64,000 nucleotides of DNA. Origin: Streptomyces lydicus. Its GTDB lineage: Bacteria; Actinomycetota; Actinomycetes; Streptomycetales; Streptomycetaceae. The DNA lies in the NCBI RefSeq assembly GCF_000717345.1, contig NZ_JNZA01000020.1:97834-161833 (forward strand), written 5' to 3'. Of this stretch, positions 27,965-36,406 are shown one piece after another. A program made the position numbers and the translations under genes. The notes under the pieces were generated by a model. It was not told the DNA's origin. It saw nothing but the letters and a program-made list of their open reading frames with translations, and did no database searches. Each line of letters begins with the position of its first letter. The first letter of the stretch is position 1.

Positions 27965-29269
27965 CTACCGATCCGGCAGATGGAGGACCGGAAAGCTCCC
28001 CGTATTCGTAGGGGCGTTCTCCGGGAGCCAGAGGACGGAGACCGCGCCGGTCGAGCCGTCCGTGAGTTCGTCCGCGTTCCGGAACGTCAGCCGGGCGCCC
28101 AGCACCCGCGCCTGGCCGGCCGCGATGGTCAGACCCAGGCCGTGGCCACGGCCCGCACGGTCGCTGCTTCCGGTACGGAACCGGCTGGGACCCTCGCGCA
28201 GCAGCGCCTCCGGAAACCCCGGGCCGTGATCACGGACCCGCAGCACCCGGCCCTCCACCGTCACCTCGATCGGCGGCCTGCCGTGCCGCGCCGCGTTCGC
28301 GATGAGATTGCCCAGGATCCGCTCCAGCCGGCGCGGATCCGTGGTGACCTCGGCCTCCCGTACGACATCGACGGTGATCTCCGGGTCGAGGGCACGCACC
28401 CGCCGGGCGACGAACTCGCCGAGCACCACGTCCTGCAGCTCCGCCCGCTCCGCATGGCCGTCGAGCCGCGCCACCTCCAGCACGTCCTCCACCAGCGTGC
28501 GCAGCGCCTGCGCCCGGTCCCGTACGAGCTCCGAGGGGCGGCCGGGCGGCAGCAGCTCGGCCGCCGTCAGCAGACCGGTCACCGGCGTACGCAGCTCATG
28601 GGCGATATCGGCGGTCACCCGCCGCTCCGCCTCGATGCGCTCCTGAAGGGCGTCCGACATCGCGTCCACGGCCCACGCCAGGTCGTCGGTCTCGTCACGC
28701 ACCCGCCCGCTGCCGACCTCGTCGCGGATCCGCACCGACGTGTCACCGTCCGCCAGCTTGCCCGCGGCCGCCGCCGCCTTCCGCAGCCGCTTCGACAGCC
28801 GACCACCGACCAGCACACCCAGCGCACAGCCGCCGACCACCACCGCGGTCGAACCGATGACCAGCGCCTGGTCCAGATCGTCCAGCACCGCGAAACGGTC
28901 CGGGAAACGGTCGTGCATCGACAGCACCCGGCCGTCGCTGAGCGGCGTGGCGGCCCACACCTCGGGGGCGGTCTCCCCGGTGTCCTGGAGGTACGTGGCG
29001 CGCTCGTTCTCCGAGACCTCCCGGCGCAGCGCCGGCGGCAGCGAGGGATCGTCGATCTTCGCGCCGAACTGCAGACGGTTGGTCGACTCGAAGATCTTCT
29101 GCGTGAAGTTCAGCCGCTCGACCTGCACGTCACGGCTGTTGTCCAGCATCGAATGCCGGGCGGCGTTGTGCACGACAAGGCTCAGCGCGATCGCGACCAG
29201 CGCTCCGACGAGCGCGATCGCCGCACTGAGCTTCCATCTCAGCCCCGTCCGCAGGGCCAGCCTGACCAC
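27965..29269 (-). CDS. cseC: Sensor histidine kinase CseC
   Basis: The membrane kinase of the SigE envelope-stress system, 434 residues. TM1 is at about 13-30 (LSAAIALVGALVAIALSLVV), with an extracytoplasmic domain of roughly 100 residues, TM2 at about 135-155 (ALVIGSTAVVVGGCALGVLV), and HAMP. HisKA has AHELRTPVTGLLTAAEL, and HATPase has N-box ILGNLIANAARHG, DHGPGF and GHGLGLTIA. It lies 8 bases after cseB in the order sigE-cseA-cseB-cseC. In S. coelicolor the kinase responds to cell-wall damage such as by glycopeptides and lysozyme, and activates CseB. Identification rests on the operon and on the sequence. Confidence 0.93.
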   Translation of the reverse strand: MVRLALRTGLRWKLSAAIALVGALVAIALSLVVHNAARHSMLDNSRDVQVERLNFTQKIFESTNRLQFGAKIDDPSLPPALRREVSENERATYLQDTGETAPEVWAATPLSDGRVLSMHDRFPDRFAVLDDLDQALVIGSTAVVVGGCALGVLVGGRLSKRLRKAAAAAGKLADGDTSVRIRDEVGSGRVRDETDDLAWAVDAMSDALQERIEAERRVTADIAHELRTPVTGLLTAAELLPPGRPSELVRDRAQALRTLVEDVLEVARLDGHAERAELQDVVLGEFVARRVRALDPEITVDVVREAEVTTDPRRLERILGNLIANAARHGRPPIEVTVEGRVLRVRDHGPGFPEALLREGPSRFRTGSSDRAGRGHGLGLTIAAGQARVLGARLTFRNADELTDGSTGAVSVLWLPENAPTNTGSFPVLHLPDR

Positions 29270-29277
29270 CGGAGGTG

Positions 29278-29988
29278 TCAGCCTCTCAGCTTGTAACCGA
29301 AGCCGCGGACCGTCTCGATCCGGTCCTGGCCGATCTTGCCGCGCAACCGCTGGACATGGACGTCCACCACCCGCGTGTCACCGCCCCAGCCGTAGTCCCA
29401 GACCCGCTCCAGCAGCCGGTCGCGCGAGAGGACCGTACCCGGTGCGTTGGAGAACTCCAGCAGCAGCCGCATCTCGGTGGGCGTCAGCGCGACGTTCTCG
29501 CCGCCCTTGCGCACCTCCATGCCCTCGGTGTCGACCTCCAGATCACCGAAGCGCAGCACCGCCTCCACCGGATCGTCCGCGTCCCCCGGAGAGGGCCGGA
29601 CCCCGTTCGGGCCACTCGCATGACCGAAGCGCCGCAGCACCGCACGTATCCGGGCGACCAGCACCGCGCCGTCGAACGGCTTGGTGACGTAGTCGTCCGC
29701 GCCCGCCTCCAGCCCCAGCACCACATCGATGGAGTCGGCCCGCGCCGACAGCATGATCACCGGCACCGTCGACTCGTCGCGGATCCGCCGGCACAGGCTG
29801 ACGCCGTCGAGGCCCGGCACCATCACATCGAGCAGCGCGATGTCGGGACGGTTGGCGCGGAACGCCTCCAGCCCCGCCAGCCCGTCGGGCATCGCGGTGA
29901 CCGTGAAACCGTCCCGCTCCAGCGCCAGCTGCGTGGCCTCGCGGATGACGTCGTCGTCCTCGACGAAAAGCACATGGGTCTCGGCCAT
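29278..29988 (-). CDS. cseB: Response regulator CseB
   Basis: A 236-residue OmpR/PhoB-type regulator. The receiver has MAETHVLFVEDDDVIREATQ-type acidic residues, phosphoacceptor D in IALLDVMVPGLDG, T in VIMLSARAD and K in DDYVTKPFD. The winged-helix domain is C-terminal (LTPTEMRLLLEFSNAPG, RLLERVWDYGW, VHVQRLRGKIG). In the characterised system it activates the sigE promoter after phosphorylation by CseC. The start is ATG at 29988, 9 bases after cseA, and its stop is 8 bases before cseC. Confidence 0.95.
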   Translation of the reverse strand: MAETHVLFVEDDDVIREATQLALERDGFTVTAMPDGLAGLEAFRANRPDIALLDVMVPGLDGVSLCRRIRDESTVPVIMLSARADSIDVVLGLEAGADDYVTKPFDGAVLVARIRAVLRRFGHASGPNGVRPSPGDADDPVEAVLRFGDLEVDTEGMEVRKGGENVALTPTEMRLLLEFSNAPGTVLSRDRLLERVWDYGWGGDTRVVDVHVQRLRGKIGQDRIETVRGFGYKLRG

Positions 29989-29997
29989 GCGGTTGTC

Positions 29998-30681
29998 TCA
30001 ACCCTCCGATCCCGTGCCGTCGCCCGGCGTGCCGCCGTCGACGGTGGTCTTGCTGTAGTCGGTGTGATACCGGTGGTGCGGCGTGAAACGCCCGCCGGAC
30101 CAGCGGTACGTCATCACATCTTCCCCGGAAGGGCAGCACACCTTGTCCCCCGCGGCATAGGTCTGCTTGGAGATCTCCAGCTCGCCCTTGTTGACCCCGG
30201 CGTAGACCAACGGCTGCTCATTCGCATACACGTTGTCATACCCGTCCTTCGCGCCGGCGTGCCTGCGATAGACGTATGAACCGATCCCCACGGAATCCGC
30301 GCAGGTCATGACGTTGACGATGACATCGGGAGACTTGCTGCCGGTCAGCGACGCATACGTCACCTCGACCGGGTACTCGTCCGCGGCACACGGCTTGTAA
30401 AGGGACTTCTTCACGTCCGCGCTGACCTTCGGGTCGTCCTTCATCAGCTGGACGGCGTCGACCTTCTTGTGGCCGGCGGTCGAGGCCGGGCTGGGCGCAC
30501 TGCTCACGGCGCCCTTCGGCGCGGGCGTGGTGCTGGCCGAACCCTCACTGCGGACCCCCTCGCCCCCCGGATTGCATCCGGCCAGCAAAAGGCCAACGGC
30601 GGCCACACCTGCCGTGGCCGCGCCGCCTTTGGTCAACCCGGTCCTGGTCAACCTGTTCCTGGACAATCCGCTCCCGCTCAC
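29998..30681 (-). CDS. cseA: Lipoprotein CseA, modulator of the SigE response
   Basis: A 227-residue lipoprotein. After a basic start and hydrophobic stretch (AATAGVAAVGLLLAGC) the lipobox cysteine is residue 36. A Ser/Pro/Ala linker follows, then an extracytoplasmic domain with KPCAADEYPVEVTYASLTG and DKVCCPSGEDVMTYRW. In S. coelicolor, CseA is on the outer face of the membrane and its loss raises sigE expression. The GTG at 30681 was chosen because it precedes a normal lipoprotein signal. TTG codons at residues 6, 11 and 16 are also possible, and the frame is open further upstream. There is a 157-base gap from sigE. Confidence 0.85.
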   Translation of the reverse strand: MSGSGLSRNRLTRTGLTKGGAATAGVAAVGLLLAGCNPGGEGVRSEGSASTTPAPKGAVSSAPSPASTAGHKKVDAVQLMKDDPKVSADVKKSLYKPCAADEYPVEVTYASLTGSKSPDVIVNVMTCADSVGIGSYVYRRHAGAKDGYDNVYANEQPLVYAGVNKGELEISKQTYAAGDKVCCPSGEDVMTYRWSGGRFTPHHRYHTDYSKTTVDGGTPGDGTGSEG

Positions 30682-30838
30682 CGCGCCGCTCGCACAGCCG
30701 CTGATCCCGCTGCTGCTCCTGATGTGATTGTCGCGCGTCGAGCTGTGAACGTTACGGCCTCGCCCGGCGTGACCGTTTTCACACGTAATGTCGCGCTGTT
30801 CGATGTCCGGCTCCGCACCGGGAACCGCCGGCCACCGG

Positions 30839-31390
30839 TCAGGCCGCGCACCGCTCCCGCTCCCGCTCGCCGCGCTCCAGCATCCGCGCGTCGATGTCGC
30901 GGGCCTGCAGCTCCTGGCGCAGCCTGGCCAGCGCACGGTGCAGCGTGCTCTTGACCGTCCCCGTGGACATGCCGAGCGCGGCGGCGGTCTCCTCCGTGCT
31001 CATCTGCTCCCAGTGTCGCAGCACGACCACGCTGCGCTGCTTGGGTGCCAGCACCCCGAGGATGTCCATCAGCAGGGCACGGTCGGCACGCTGCTCGGTG
31101 CCGTCGTCCACGCTCGCGTCCGGGAGCTGCTCGGTGGGCACCTCCTCCAGCTTGCGAGCCCGCCACCACTCCGTACGGGTGTTGATCATGACGCGGCGGA
31201 GGTAGGCGTCGGCCAGCGACTTGTCGGCGATGCCGTCCCAGCGGCCGTACGTGCGCACCAGCGCCGTCTGCAGCAGGTCCTGGGCGTCGACCGGGTCGGG
31301 CACCAGGCGCCGGGCACTCCGCAGCAGGGCCTCCTGCCGCGTACGCACGTACTCTTCGAAGTCCAGTACCTTGCCGCCGCTGGTCGCCAT
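30839..31390 (-). CDS. sigE: ECF RNA polymerase sigma factor SigE
   Basis: A 183-residue ECF sigma factor for cell-envelope stress. Region 2 has EYVRTRQEALLRSARRLV, DPVDAQDLLQTALVRTYGRW and DAYLRRVMINTRTEWWRARK. Region 4 has LAPKQRSVVVLRHWEQMSTE and MSTGTVKSTLHRALARLRQE. The sequence is nearly the same as recalled S. coelicolor SigE, including KLEEVPTEQLPDASVDD. The ATG at 31390 has GGAGG upstream. The frame stays open for 300 bases before it, but the ECF domain begins at this start. It is the first gene of the sigE-cseABC operon and has no anti-sigma gene beside it; control is by CseBC. Confidence 0.96.
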   Translation of the reverse strand: MATSGGKVLDFEEYVRTRQEALLRSARRLVPDPVDAQDLLQTALVRTYGRWDGIADKSLADAYLRRVMINTRTEWWRARKLEEVPTEQLPDASVDDGTEQRADRALLMDILGVLAPKQRSVVVLRHWEQMSTEETAAALGMSTGTVKSTLHRALARLRQELQARDIDARMLERGERERERCAA

Positions 31391-31460
31391 TCCGACGCCT
31401 CCGATCCGCTTGCGATTCCCCACGTTGACCGTGCTGGCGGTCATCTCCAGCACGAGGAAG

Positions 31461-31488
31461 ACGCTACGGAGGGGGTGTTGCGACGTAA
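31461..31488 (-). promoter_or_regulatory. Putative promoter of the sigE operon
   Basis: On the minus strand, TTACGT (31488-31483), 16 bases, TAGCGT (31466-31461), about 70 bases upstream of sigE. The spacing is one base short of ideal, consistent with a promoter that needs an activator such as CseB. Confidence 0.35.
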
Positions 31489-32058
31489 TGTGCGTGGGCC
31501 CCACAGCAAGTGCACGGAAAACCCTCGGTTGTGTAACAGCCCGCCGGGCCTCATACCTCGGACGGATGCCGGGGCTACGCGGGTCATACTCGGGACGGAC
31601 AACCGCCCCACCGCAGGGCTTACGCGCCCCACCGAGCCGCCCCGCAACCCCTACGGGCATCGCTATCCGGCCAATTGGCCACCACTTTTGAGTCATAGGG
31701 GTCGATCGTTGGCCGGGTTTGCCAGGAGGTGACCGGGTTCGGCCTGGAGGCGGGACGAGGCCGGGGACGGGCGGCGGTCGGCCCGCGGCCGGCCCGATGG
31801 GTGCACGGCGACCGGCCGGACGGCGGCGCGGCGACCGACCCGAAGGCTGCGCGGCGTCCAGCCCGACGGGCAGCGAGCGGACCCGTGGCCTGACCCCGCC
31901 CCCGAATCCCCGCCCCGATCCGCGCCCTGATTCCTGGGTCACCGCTCCGGGACCGGACCGCTCCGCGCCCGGACCGGCATCCGATCCGATGTCTGAGAAG
32001 GCGTCAGGCCCGGCCGCCGGAGCAGCCGGGCCCGTCGCCCACTTCCGTGGCAGCCGCG
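31489..32058. other. Gene-free stretch between sigE and mutY
   Basis: About 570 bases without a convincing gene. The open frames are in very GC-biased DNA and have arginine/proline-rich translations unlike real proteins. The only distinct element is the 12-base palindrome GGCCAATTGGCC at 31669-31680, just before AT-richer sequence (CACTTTTGAGTCATAGG). It may hold the upstream control region of sigE. Confidence 0.5.
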
Positions 32059-33018
32059 CTACGACGTCGGCAGCCGGTAACGGCCCCCGCTCAGCGGCTC
32101 CACCAAACCGTCCGACACCAGCCCGTCCAACGCCCGGGCGCGCTGCACCGGCTCGTCCCACACGGTGTCCAGCACCTGCTGCGGCACCGGCGCGACCGCC
32201 TCCCGCAGCACGGCCAGCAACTTGCCGCGCACCTGCCGGTCCGTACCGGCGTACGCCTGGGTGCGCCGCGGCGGACCGTCGTGCACCGGCGACCCGGCCA
32301 GCCGCCACGCGCACCGCGCGGCGATCGGGCACCGATGGCACTCCGGAGCACGCGCCGTGCACAACAGCGCACCCAGCTCCATCGTGGCCGCCGCCCAGCG
32401 CGCCGCCAGCCGCTCGTCCTCCGGCAGCAGCTGACGGGCGAGCTTGCGCTCCGCCGCGGTGGTCGCGTTCGGCGGGAACTGCCGGCCGGCCACCGCACGG
32501 GCGAACACCCGCCGCACATTGGTGTCCAGCACCGCGTGCCGCTGCCCGTAGGCGAAGGACGCCACCGCCGCGGCGGTGTACTCGCCCACGCCGGGCAGCG
32601 CCAGCAACTGGCCGTGCTCACGCGGCACGTCGCCGCCGTGCCGTTCCTGTATGGCGGATGCGGCGGCATGCAGCCGCAGCGCGCGCCGCGGGTAGCCGAG
32701 CCGGCCCCAGGCCCGCACAGCCTCGCCCGGCGCCTCGGCGGCCAGGTCGGCGGGGCGCGGCCAGCGGGCCAGCCACTGCTCGTACACCGGCAGCACTCTG
32801 CTGACGGGGGTCTGCTGCAGCATGAACTCGCTCACCATCACGCCCCAGGCGCCCGCCTCGGGGCGGCGCCAGGGCAGATCGCGGGCGTGCTCGTCGAACC
32901 AGTCGGTGACCGGGCCGTGCAGCGCGGTCCCGTCTGCGGCCTCCGCGGCCGGAACGGCGGCGGAGGCGGTCTCGGCGGCGGCGGTTGTGGCAGTGGAGGT
33001 GACAGGAGTCGAAGTCAT
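32059..33018 (-). CDS. mutY: A/G-specific adenine glycosylase MutY
   Basis: Removes adenine mispaired with 8-oxoguanine. It has 319 residues. The first 30 are an Ala/Thr/Ser-rich tail, then the HhH-GPD fold: LPWRRPEAGAWGVMVSEFM, MLQQTPVSRVLPVYEQW, the helix-hairpin-helix LPGVGEYTAAAVASFAYG, and the catalytic aspartate in HAVLDTNVRRVFAR. The 4Fe-4S loop is C-x6-C-x2-C-x5-C (CTARAPECHRCPIAARC). The C-terminal recognition domain is short, with RQVRGKLLAVLREA rather than a full NUDIX-like domain, as in other actinobacteria. The start is ATG at 33018. It stands alone. Confidence 0.94.
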   Translation of the reverse strand: MTSTPVTSTATTAAAETASAAVPAAEAADGTALHGPVTDWFDEHARDLPWRRPEAGAWGVMVSEFMLQQTPVSRVLPVYEQWLARWPRPADLAAEAPGEAVRAWGRLGYPRRALRLHAAASAIQERHGGDVPREHGQLLALPGVGEYTAAAVASFAYGQRHAVLDTNVRRVFARAVAGRQFPPNATTAAERKLARQLLPEDERLAARWAAATMELGALLCTARAPECHRCPIAARCAWRLAGSPVHDGPPRRTQAYAGTDRQVRGKLLAVLREAVAPVPQQVLDTVWDEPVQRARALDGLVSDGLVEPLSGGRYRLPTS

Positions 33019-33481
33019 GGCACCGCCGATCCTGGCACGTCCGCACGCGCCCAGGAAACGCACCGGGCCCGCCCCGCCGCACGCCCACCCGCACGCAGGA
33101 CGCCCACATGCCCACACACGGCGGCTACCGCCGGTACGCCACCCCGCCACGCCAACAAAATCCCGACCGTTCCCCAAGCCCAGTCACCATCCGCTCACCC
33201 TCCGCGGGAACTGATTACTCTCCGTAATCGTTGCCGGAATAATGGAGGCAGCGGCGGCACGGCGGGTGGCGAAGGAGAGCCGGCCATGGCGGGCGAGGGC
33301 GGGCGACGGGGTGGCGGGGGCGAGTGAGAGGGCGGGCGCGCGGTGAGCGAGGGGGCGGGGCATGGGGAGCAAGGGCAGCGGCCGCGGCGAGCGAGGGGAT
33401 GGGCATGGCGAGCGAGGGGCGGCGCCCGTGAGTGGGGGTGGGCGTGCCGAGCGAGGATGCAGACGGGGCGAGGATGCAGAC
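33019..33481. other. Gene-free, G-rich repetitive stretch before the PNPOx-like gene
   Basis: No supported gene. At 33206-33232 there is GGGAAC-N18-GTT, a SigR-type promoter pattern, overlapping the inverted repeat GATTAC-N5-GTAATC (33213-33229). From about 33280 to 33480 the plus strand is an irregular G-rich array with many copies of GGCGAGCGAGGG-like words. The CDS start chosen at 33482 lies at its end. Confidence 0.4.
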
Positions 33482-34114
33482 ATGGCAGACATGGCAGAGA
33501 TGAGCGGTAGGGAACCGAGCGACCCGACGGCAGGCACGCACGGTGCGGCGGGCACTGGCGCGGGAAGCGGTACGGCGTGCCCAGTGGCGATTCGGCGGGC
33601 GCTGGCCGCGCACACGACGCTGACGCTGGCGTACGTGGACGAGGACGGGCCGCAAGCCTGCGCGGTGCTCTACGCCACCGGCGGCACGACGGCGAGCAGC
33701 AGCCCCGCCCCCGACCATGCTCCCGACAGCGCCCCCGGCCATGGGTCCGACCTGGGCTCGGGGCCTGCGCTGTACTTCGTCACCGCGACCACGACCCGGC
33801 ACGGCCGGGCCCTCGCCGAGCCGGACGCGCGGGTCGCGTTCACGGTGCAGCGGGACGGTCAGGAGTGGGGCGAGCTGACGGGAATCCAGGGGCGGGGGCG
33901 TTGTCGCATCCTGGCCGGTGCGGAGCGGGCGGCCGGCTGGCGTGTGTATACCGAGCGCTTCCCCTTCGTCGAGCAGAGCGACCGGCTGCGGGACGCCCTG
34001 GAACGCACGACCCTGTGGGAGCTGCGGCCCGACTGGCTGCGGCTGATCGACAACGGGCAGGGCTTCGGCCACAAGGAGGAGTGGCAGCGTCCTGAGGGGC
34101 AGCCTCTGTCCTGA
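33482..34114 (+). CDS. Pyridoxamine 5'-phosphate oxidase-like flavin-binding protein
   Basis: A 210-residue split-barrel protein. After a low-complexity N-terminus (about 30 residues), the fold starts at PVAIRRALAAHTTLTLAYVD. It continues with ALYFVTATTTRHGRALAEPD, VAFTVQRDGQEWGELTGIQG, GRCRILAGAERAAGWRVYTE and the terminal LWELRPDWLRLIDNGQGFGH. Such proteins bind FMN or related cofactors, and most are not true PNP oxidases. The ATG at 33482 was preferred, with GAGG upstream; ATGs at 33362, 33491 and 33500 are alternatives. The last codons and the stop lie inside the first two units of a 19-base repeat array. Confidence 0.75.
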   Translation: MADMAEMSGREPSDPTAGTHGAAGTGAGSGTACPVAIRRALAAHTTLTLAYVDEDGPQACAVLYATGGTTASSSPAPDHAPDSAPGHGSDLGSGPALYFVTATTTRHGRALAEPDARVAFTVQRDGQEWGELTGIQGRGRCRILAGAERAAGWRVYTERFPFVEQSDRLRDALERTTLWELRPDWLRLIDNGQGFGHKEEWQRPEGQPLS

Positions 34115-34182
34115 GGCGCGGCGTACGTCCTGAGGGGCGGCTTCGGTCCTGAGGGGAGCCTCTGTCCTGAGGGGCGGCGTCC
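34089..34182. repeat. Five 18-19 base tandem repeats covering a gene end
   Basis: Copies of GTCCTGAGGGGCGGCNTCN begin at 34089, 34108, 34127, 34146 and 34164. The first is inside the PNPOx-like gene (RPEGQPLS) and the second supplies its TGA stop. A loss or gain of units upstream of that stop would change the C-terminus. Confidence 0.85.
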
Positions 34183-34270
34183 ATGAGGCTTGAGGGAGGT
34201 GGCAGTCGTGGTTCCCGAGGGAGTGGTGACTTGTGGCCCCCGCGAGCGACGCCCCCTTGGAAGCCGCAAC

Positions 34271-34416
34271 AGCCCACGGCTGGAAACCGCAACGTCCCGC
34301 GGCTGGAACCACAACGGCCAGCAGCCCACGGCTGGAAACGACAACGGCCCACGGCCCACGGCCCACGGCTAACGGCCACCGGCCAACGGCTCACCGCTCA
34401 CGGCTCGGCTCGCGGT
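34271..34416. repeat. Degenerate tandem repeats before the PAP2 gene end
   Basis: Three units of the form CCCACGGCTGGAAACCGCAACG (with changes) lie at 34271-34346. CCCACGG-type heptamers follow (GCCCACGGCCCACGGCCCACGG) and then ACGGCCAACGGCTCACCG. The array is in the gap between convergent genes. Confidence 0.75.
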
Positions 34417-34438
34417 GAAGGGGTGGAGCGGGGTGGGG

Positions 34439-35131
34439 TTAGGGCTGGACCAAGATTTGCCACTTGCGGTTGCTGGCGCGCAGGTGGTGGACCAGGCGGG
34501 TCGTCGGGCGGCTGAGGAGGGCCGTGCAGAGGACGGCTGCCGTGGCGCCGAGGGTGAGGCCGGCTGCGACGTCGTGGGGGTAGTGGACACCGACGAAGAT
34601 CCGGGAGAAGCCGGTCAGCAGGGCGATCGGCAGGGCCAGCCAGAGCGCGGTGCGCCAGGTGGCGGCGATGCCGACGGCCAGGGCGGCGGCGATCGTGGAG
34701 TGGTTGCTCGGGAAGGACCAGTCGCCGTGCGGCGGGCAGGGGATGAGTGAGGCGGCCGCGCCCGCCACCGCCCGGCAGGGGCGTTCCTCGTGCACCGCGC
34801 TCTTGATGATCTCGCTCAGCAGGTACGCGGCGGCGGTGGCTATCGGTGCCAGCAGTGCCAGCGCGACCCGGTGGGCGCTGCCGCGACGGGCCCGCCACCA
34901 GGCCGCCACTGCGAGCGCCATCAGGAGCAGCAGGCCGCCCTCGGTGCCGATGTCGGCGAGGGAGCGGAGCCAGTGCGGAGCGTCGTGGGCGAGGTCGGTG
35001 ATGTCGCGGTAGAGGCCGGTGGTGCTGTTGGTGATGGGGGCGTGGGTGGGATGGAGGGGGGCGGGGTGCAGGGGGGTGTAGTGCAGGAGAGGGGTGGCGA
35101 GGGGCGCGTCGGCGGTGAGCGTGCTGTTCAT
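34439..35131 (-). CDS. PAP2-family membrane phosphatase
   Basis: A 230-residue integral membrane phosphatase of the type 2 phosphatidic acid phosphatase superfamily, which may act on undecaprenyl diphosphate or other lipid phosphates outside the membrane. The three catalytic blocks are visible: K-x6-RP as KSAVHEERP, PSNHS in place of the usual PSGH, and SR-x5-H-x3-D as SRIFVGVHYPHDV. At least five hydrophobic segments are present (LLLLMALAVAAWW, VALALLAPIATAAAYLL, STIAAALAVGIAATW, ALWLALPIALLTG, AAGLTLGATAAVLCTAL). The start is ATG at 35131 without a clear ribosome binding site; an in-frame ATG at 35191 is possible. Confidence 0.88.
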   Translation of the reverse strand: MNSTLTADAPLATPLLHYTPLHPAPLHPTHAPITNSTTGLYRDITDLAHDAPHWLRSLADIGTEGGLLLLMALAVAAWWRARRGSAHRVALALLAPIATAAAYLLSEIIKSAVHEERPCRAVAGAAASLIPCPPHGDWSFPSNHSTIAAALAVGIAATWRTALWLALPIALLTGFSRIFVGVHYPHDVAAGLTLGATAAVLCTALLSRPTTRLVHHLRASNRKWQILVQP

Positions 35132-35364
35132 GATCAACGACGGTATGGGGTACGGCGGGTGGGCGCATGAGGCGAAGGTCAGGGGGTGCATCTGACGAAA
35201 GATGGGGCCGGAGCGGCGCAGAACCCCTACTAACGGGGCATCAGGGGCCGTTACGGCGGGAAACGCGGGTGTAGCGGCCGCTCCGGGCCGATCATGGGAA
35301 AAGTTGCAGCCTGATGCGGCGGGTAGTGGCCGGTGTGACTGCCGTTCTCTCGTAGAGTTTCCGC

Positions 35365-36198
35365 GTGGGATCACTGCGCAATCCGATCGGGCCGCTTCCC
35401 TCCTCCATCTACTGGCGGCGGAGGGCCGTTGCGCTGGCCATCGTCGTCCTCCTCGCCGTGCTGGTCGTCTGGGCGCTCAACCTGGGCGGCGGCGGCAGTA
35501 CGAACGCCGATGGCGGCAAGGGTGGTTCGCACGGCAAGGGACCCGCGACCTCCATCACCCCCGGACCCTCGTCCGGTGGCCCGGCCATCAGCCAAAAGCC
35601 CGGCGGGCGCGACGAGTCGGGCGCCGGCGGGGAGTCGGGCTCGGATTCGGGTGGTGGTGACGGCTCTTCGGGCGGCGACGGCAGTGGTTCGGGTGGCGGA
35701 AGTGGTTCGGGTGGCGGCGCCGGGACCGGTGGTTCCGGTGGCGGCGGGCCGCTCGGGCAGGGGTCCGGCAGCGTGGTGTCTGCCGACTCGTCCTTGCCCA
35801 ACTGCACCTCCCCGGATGTGGAGTTGGCGCTCAAGAGCGTCAAGGAGTCCTACGCCCGCGACAAGAAGCCGAAGTTCGAGCTGACGATCAAGAACACGGC
35901 CGACGCGGCCTGCAAGGTGGACCTGGGGCAGAAGGCCGCGGTGCTCACCATCACGGACACGGCCGGCGACGACCGGGTGTGGGCCTCGAACGACTGCCCG
36001 TCGGGCACCGCTCCCGCGCTGCTCCAGGTGCCTGCCGACGGTTCCGTGAAGCGGACCGTCGAGTGGGACGGCCACGCCAGCGGACCGCAGTGCGCGACCC
36101 CGAGTTCGGCGGTGGTGCCGGCCGGCAAGTATCTGATCGAGGCGAAGGTGCCGGGGCTGAAGACGGCGCATACGTCGTTCGTGCTGGCCAAGGACTGA
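35365..36198 (+). CDS. Membrane-anchored protein with a Gly/Ser-rich linker and Ig-like domain
   Basis: A 277-residue protein. A short cytosolic start (SLRNPIGPLPSSIYWRRR) precedes one transmembrane helix (AVALAIVVLLAVLVVWAL, about 21-38). A long Gly/Ser/Asp-rich linker (about 40-140) is followed by a beta-rich extracytoplasmic domain (145-277) with paired cysteines (LPNCTSPDV, AACKVDL, NDCPSG, PQCATPS). The domain resembles bacterial Ig-like or substrate-binding accessory folds. It is conserved near disA in streptomycetes, from memory. The start is GTG at 35365. The function is unknown; a role in the envelope is inferred from topology. Confidence 0.78.
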   Translation: MGSLRNPIGPLPSSIYWRRRAVALAIVVLLAVLVVWALNLGGGGSTNADGGKGGSHGKGPATSITPGPSSGGPAISQKPGGRDESGAGGESGSDSGGGDGSSGGDGSGSGGGSGSGGGAGTGGSGGGGPLGQGSGSVVSADSSLPNCTSPDVELALKSVKESYARDKKPKFELTIKNTADAACKVDLGQKAAVLTITDTAGDDRVWASNDCPSGTAPALLQVPADGSVKRTVEWDGHASGPQCATPSSAVVPAGKYLIEAKVPGLKTAHTSFVLAKD

Positions 36199-36406
36199 GC
36201 CCGGGCCCCTCCCCAGGGCCCGTCGGCTCGGGTGGCGCGCGCAATCGACCCGTCTGAGCCCCCCGCTCAAGTGGCCCGGCAATTCGGCCTGACCAACCAG
36301 CCCGTCCCGTAGTGGAAGAGCGGGCTCCGTTAGTTGCGCTCGTAGGGATTCCGCTGCGAGCGTGCGGTACTGGTTCCGGCCACTTCCGTCCGGCAGGGTC
36401 GTGGAC

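Noticed and set aside
31391..31693. N-terminal extension of SigE or a separate gene
   Set aside because: The frame is open, but SigE begins its domain at 31390 with a good ribosome binding site, and the upstream translation is not protein-like.
34089..34416. CRISPR array
   Set aside because: Direct tandem arrays without spacers of constant length; no cas genes.
36199..36406. tRNA gene
   Set aside because: The segment has short complementary pieces but no cloverleaf with TTC-loop and acceptor stem.
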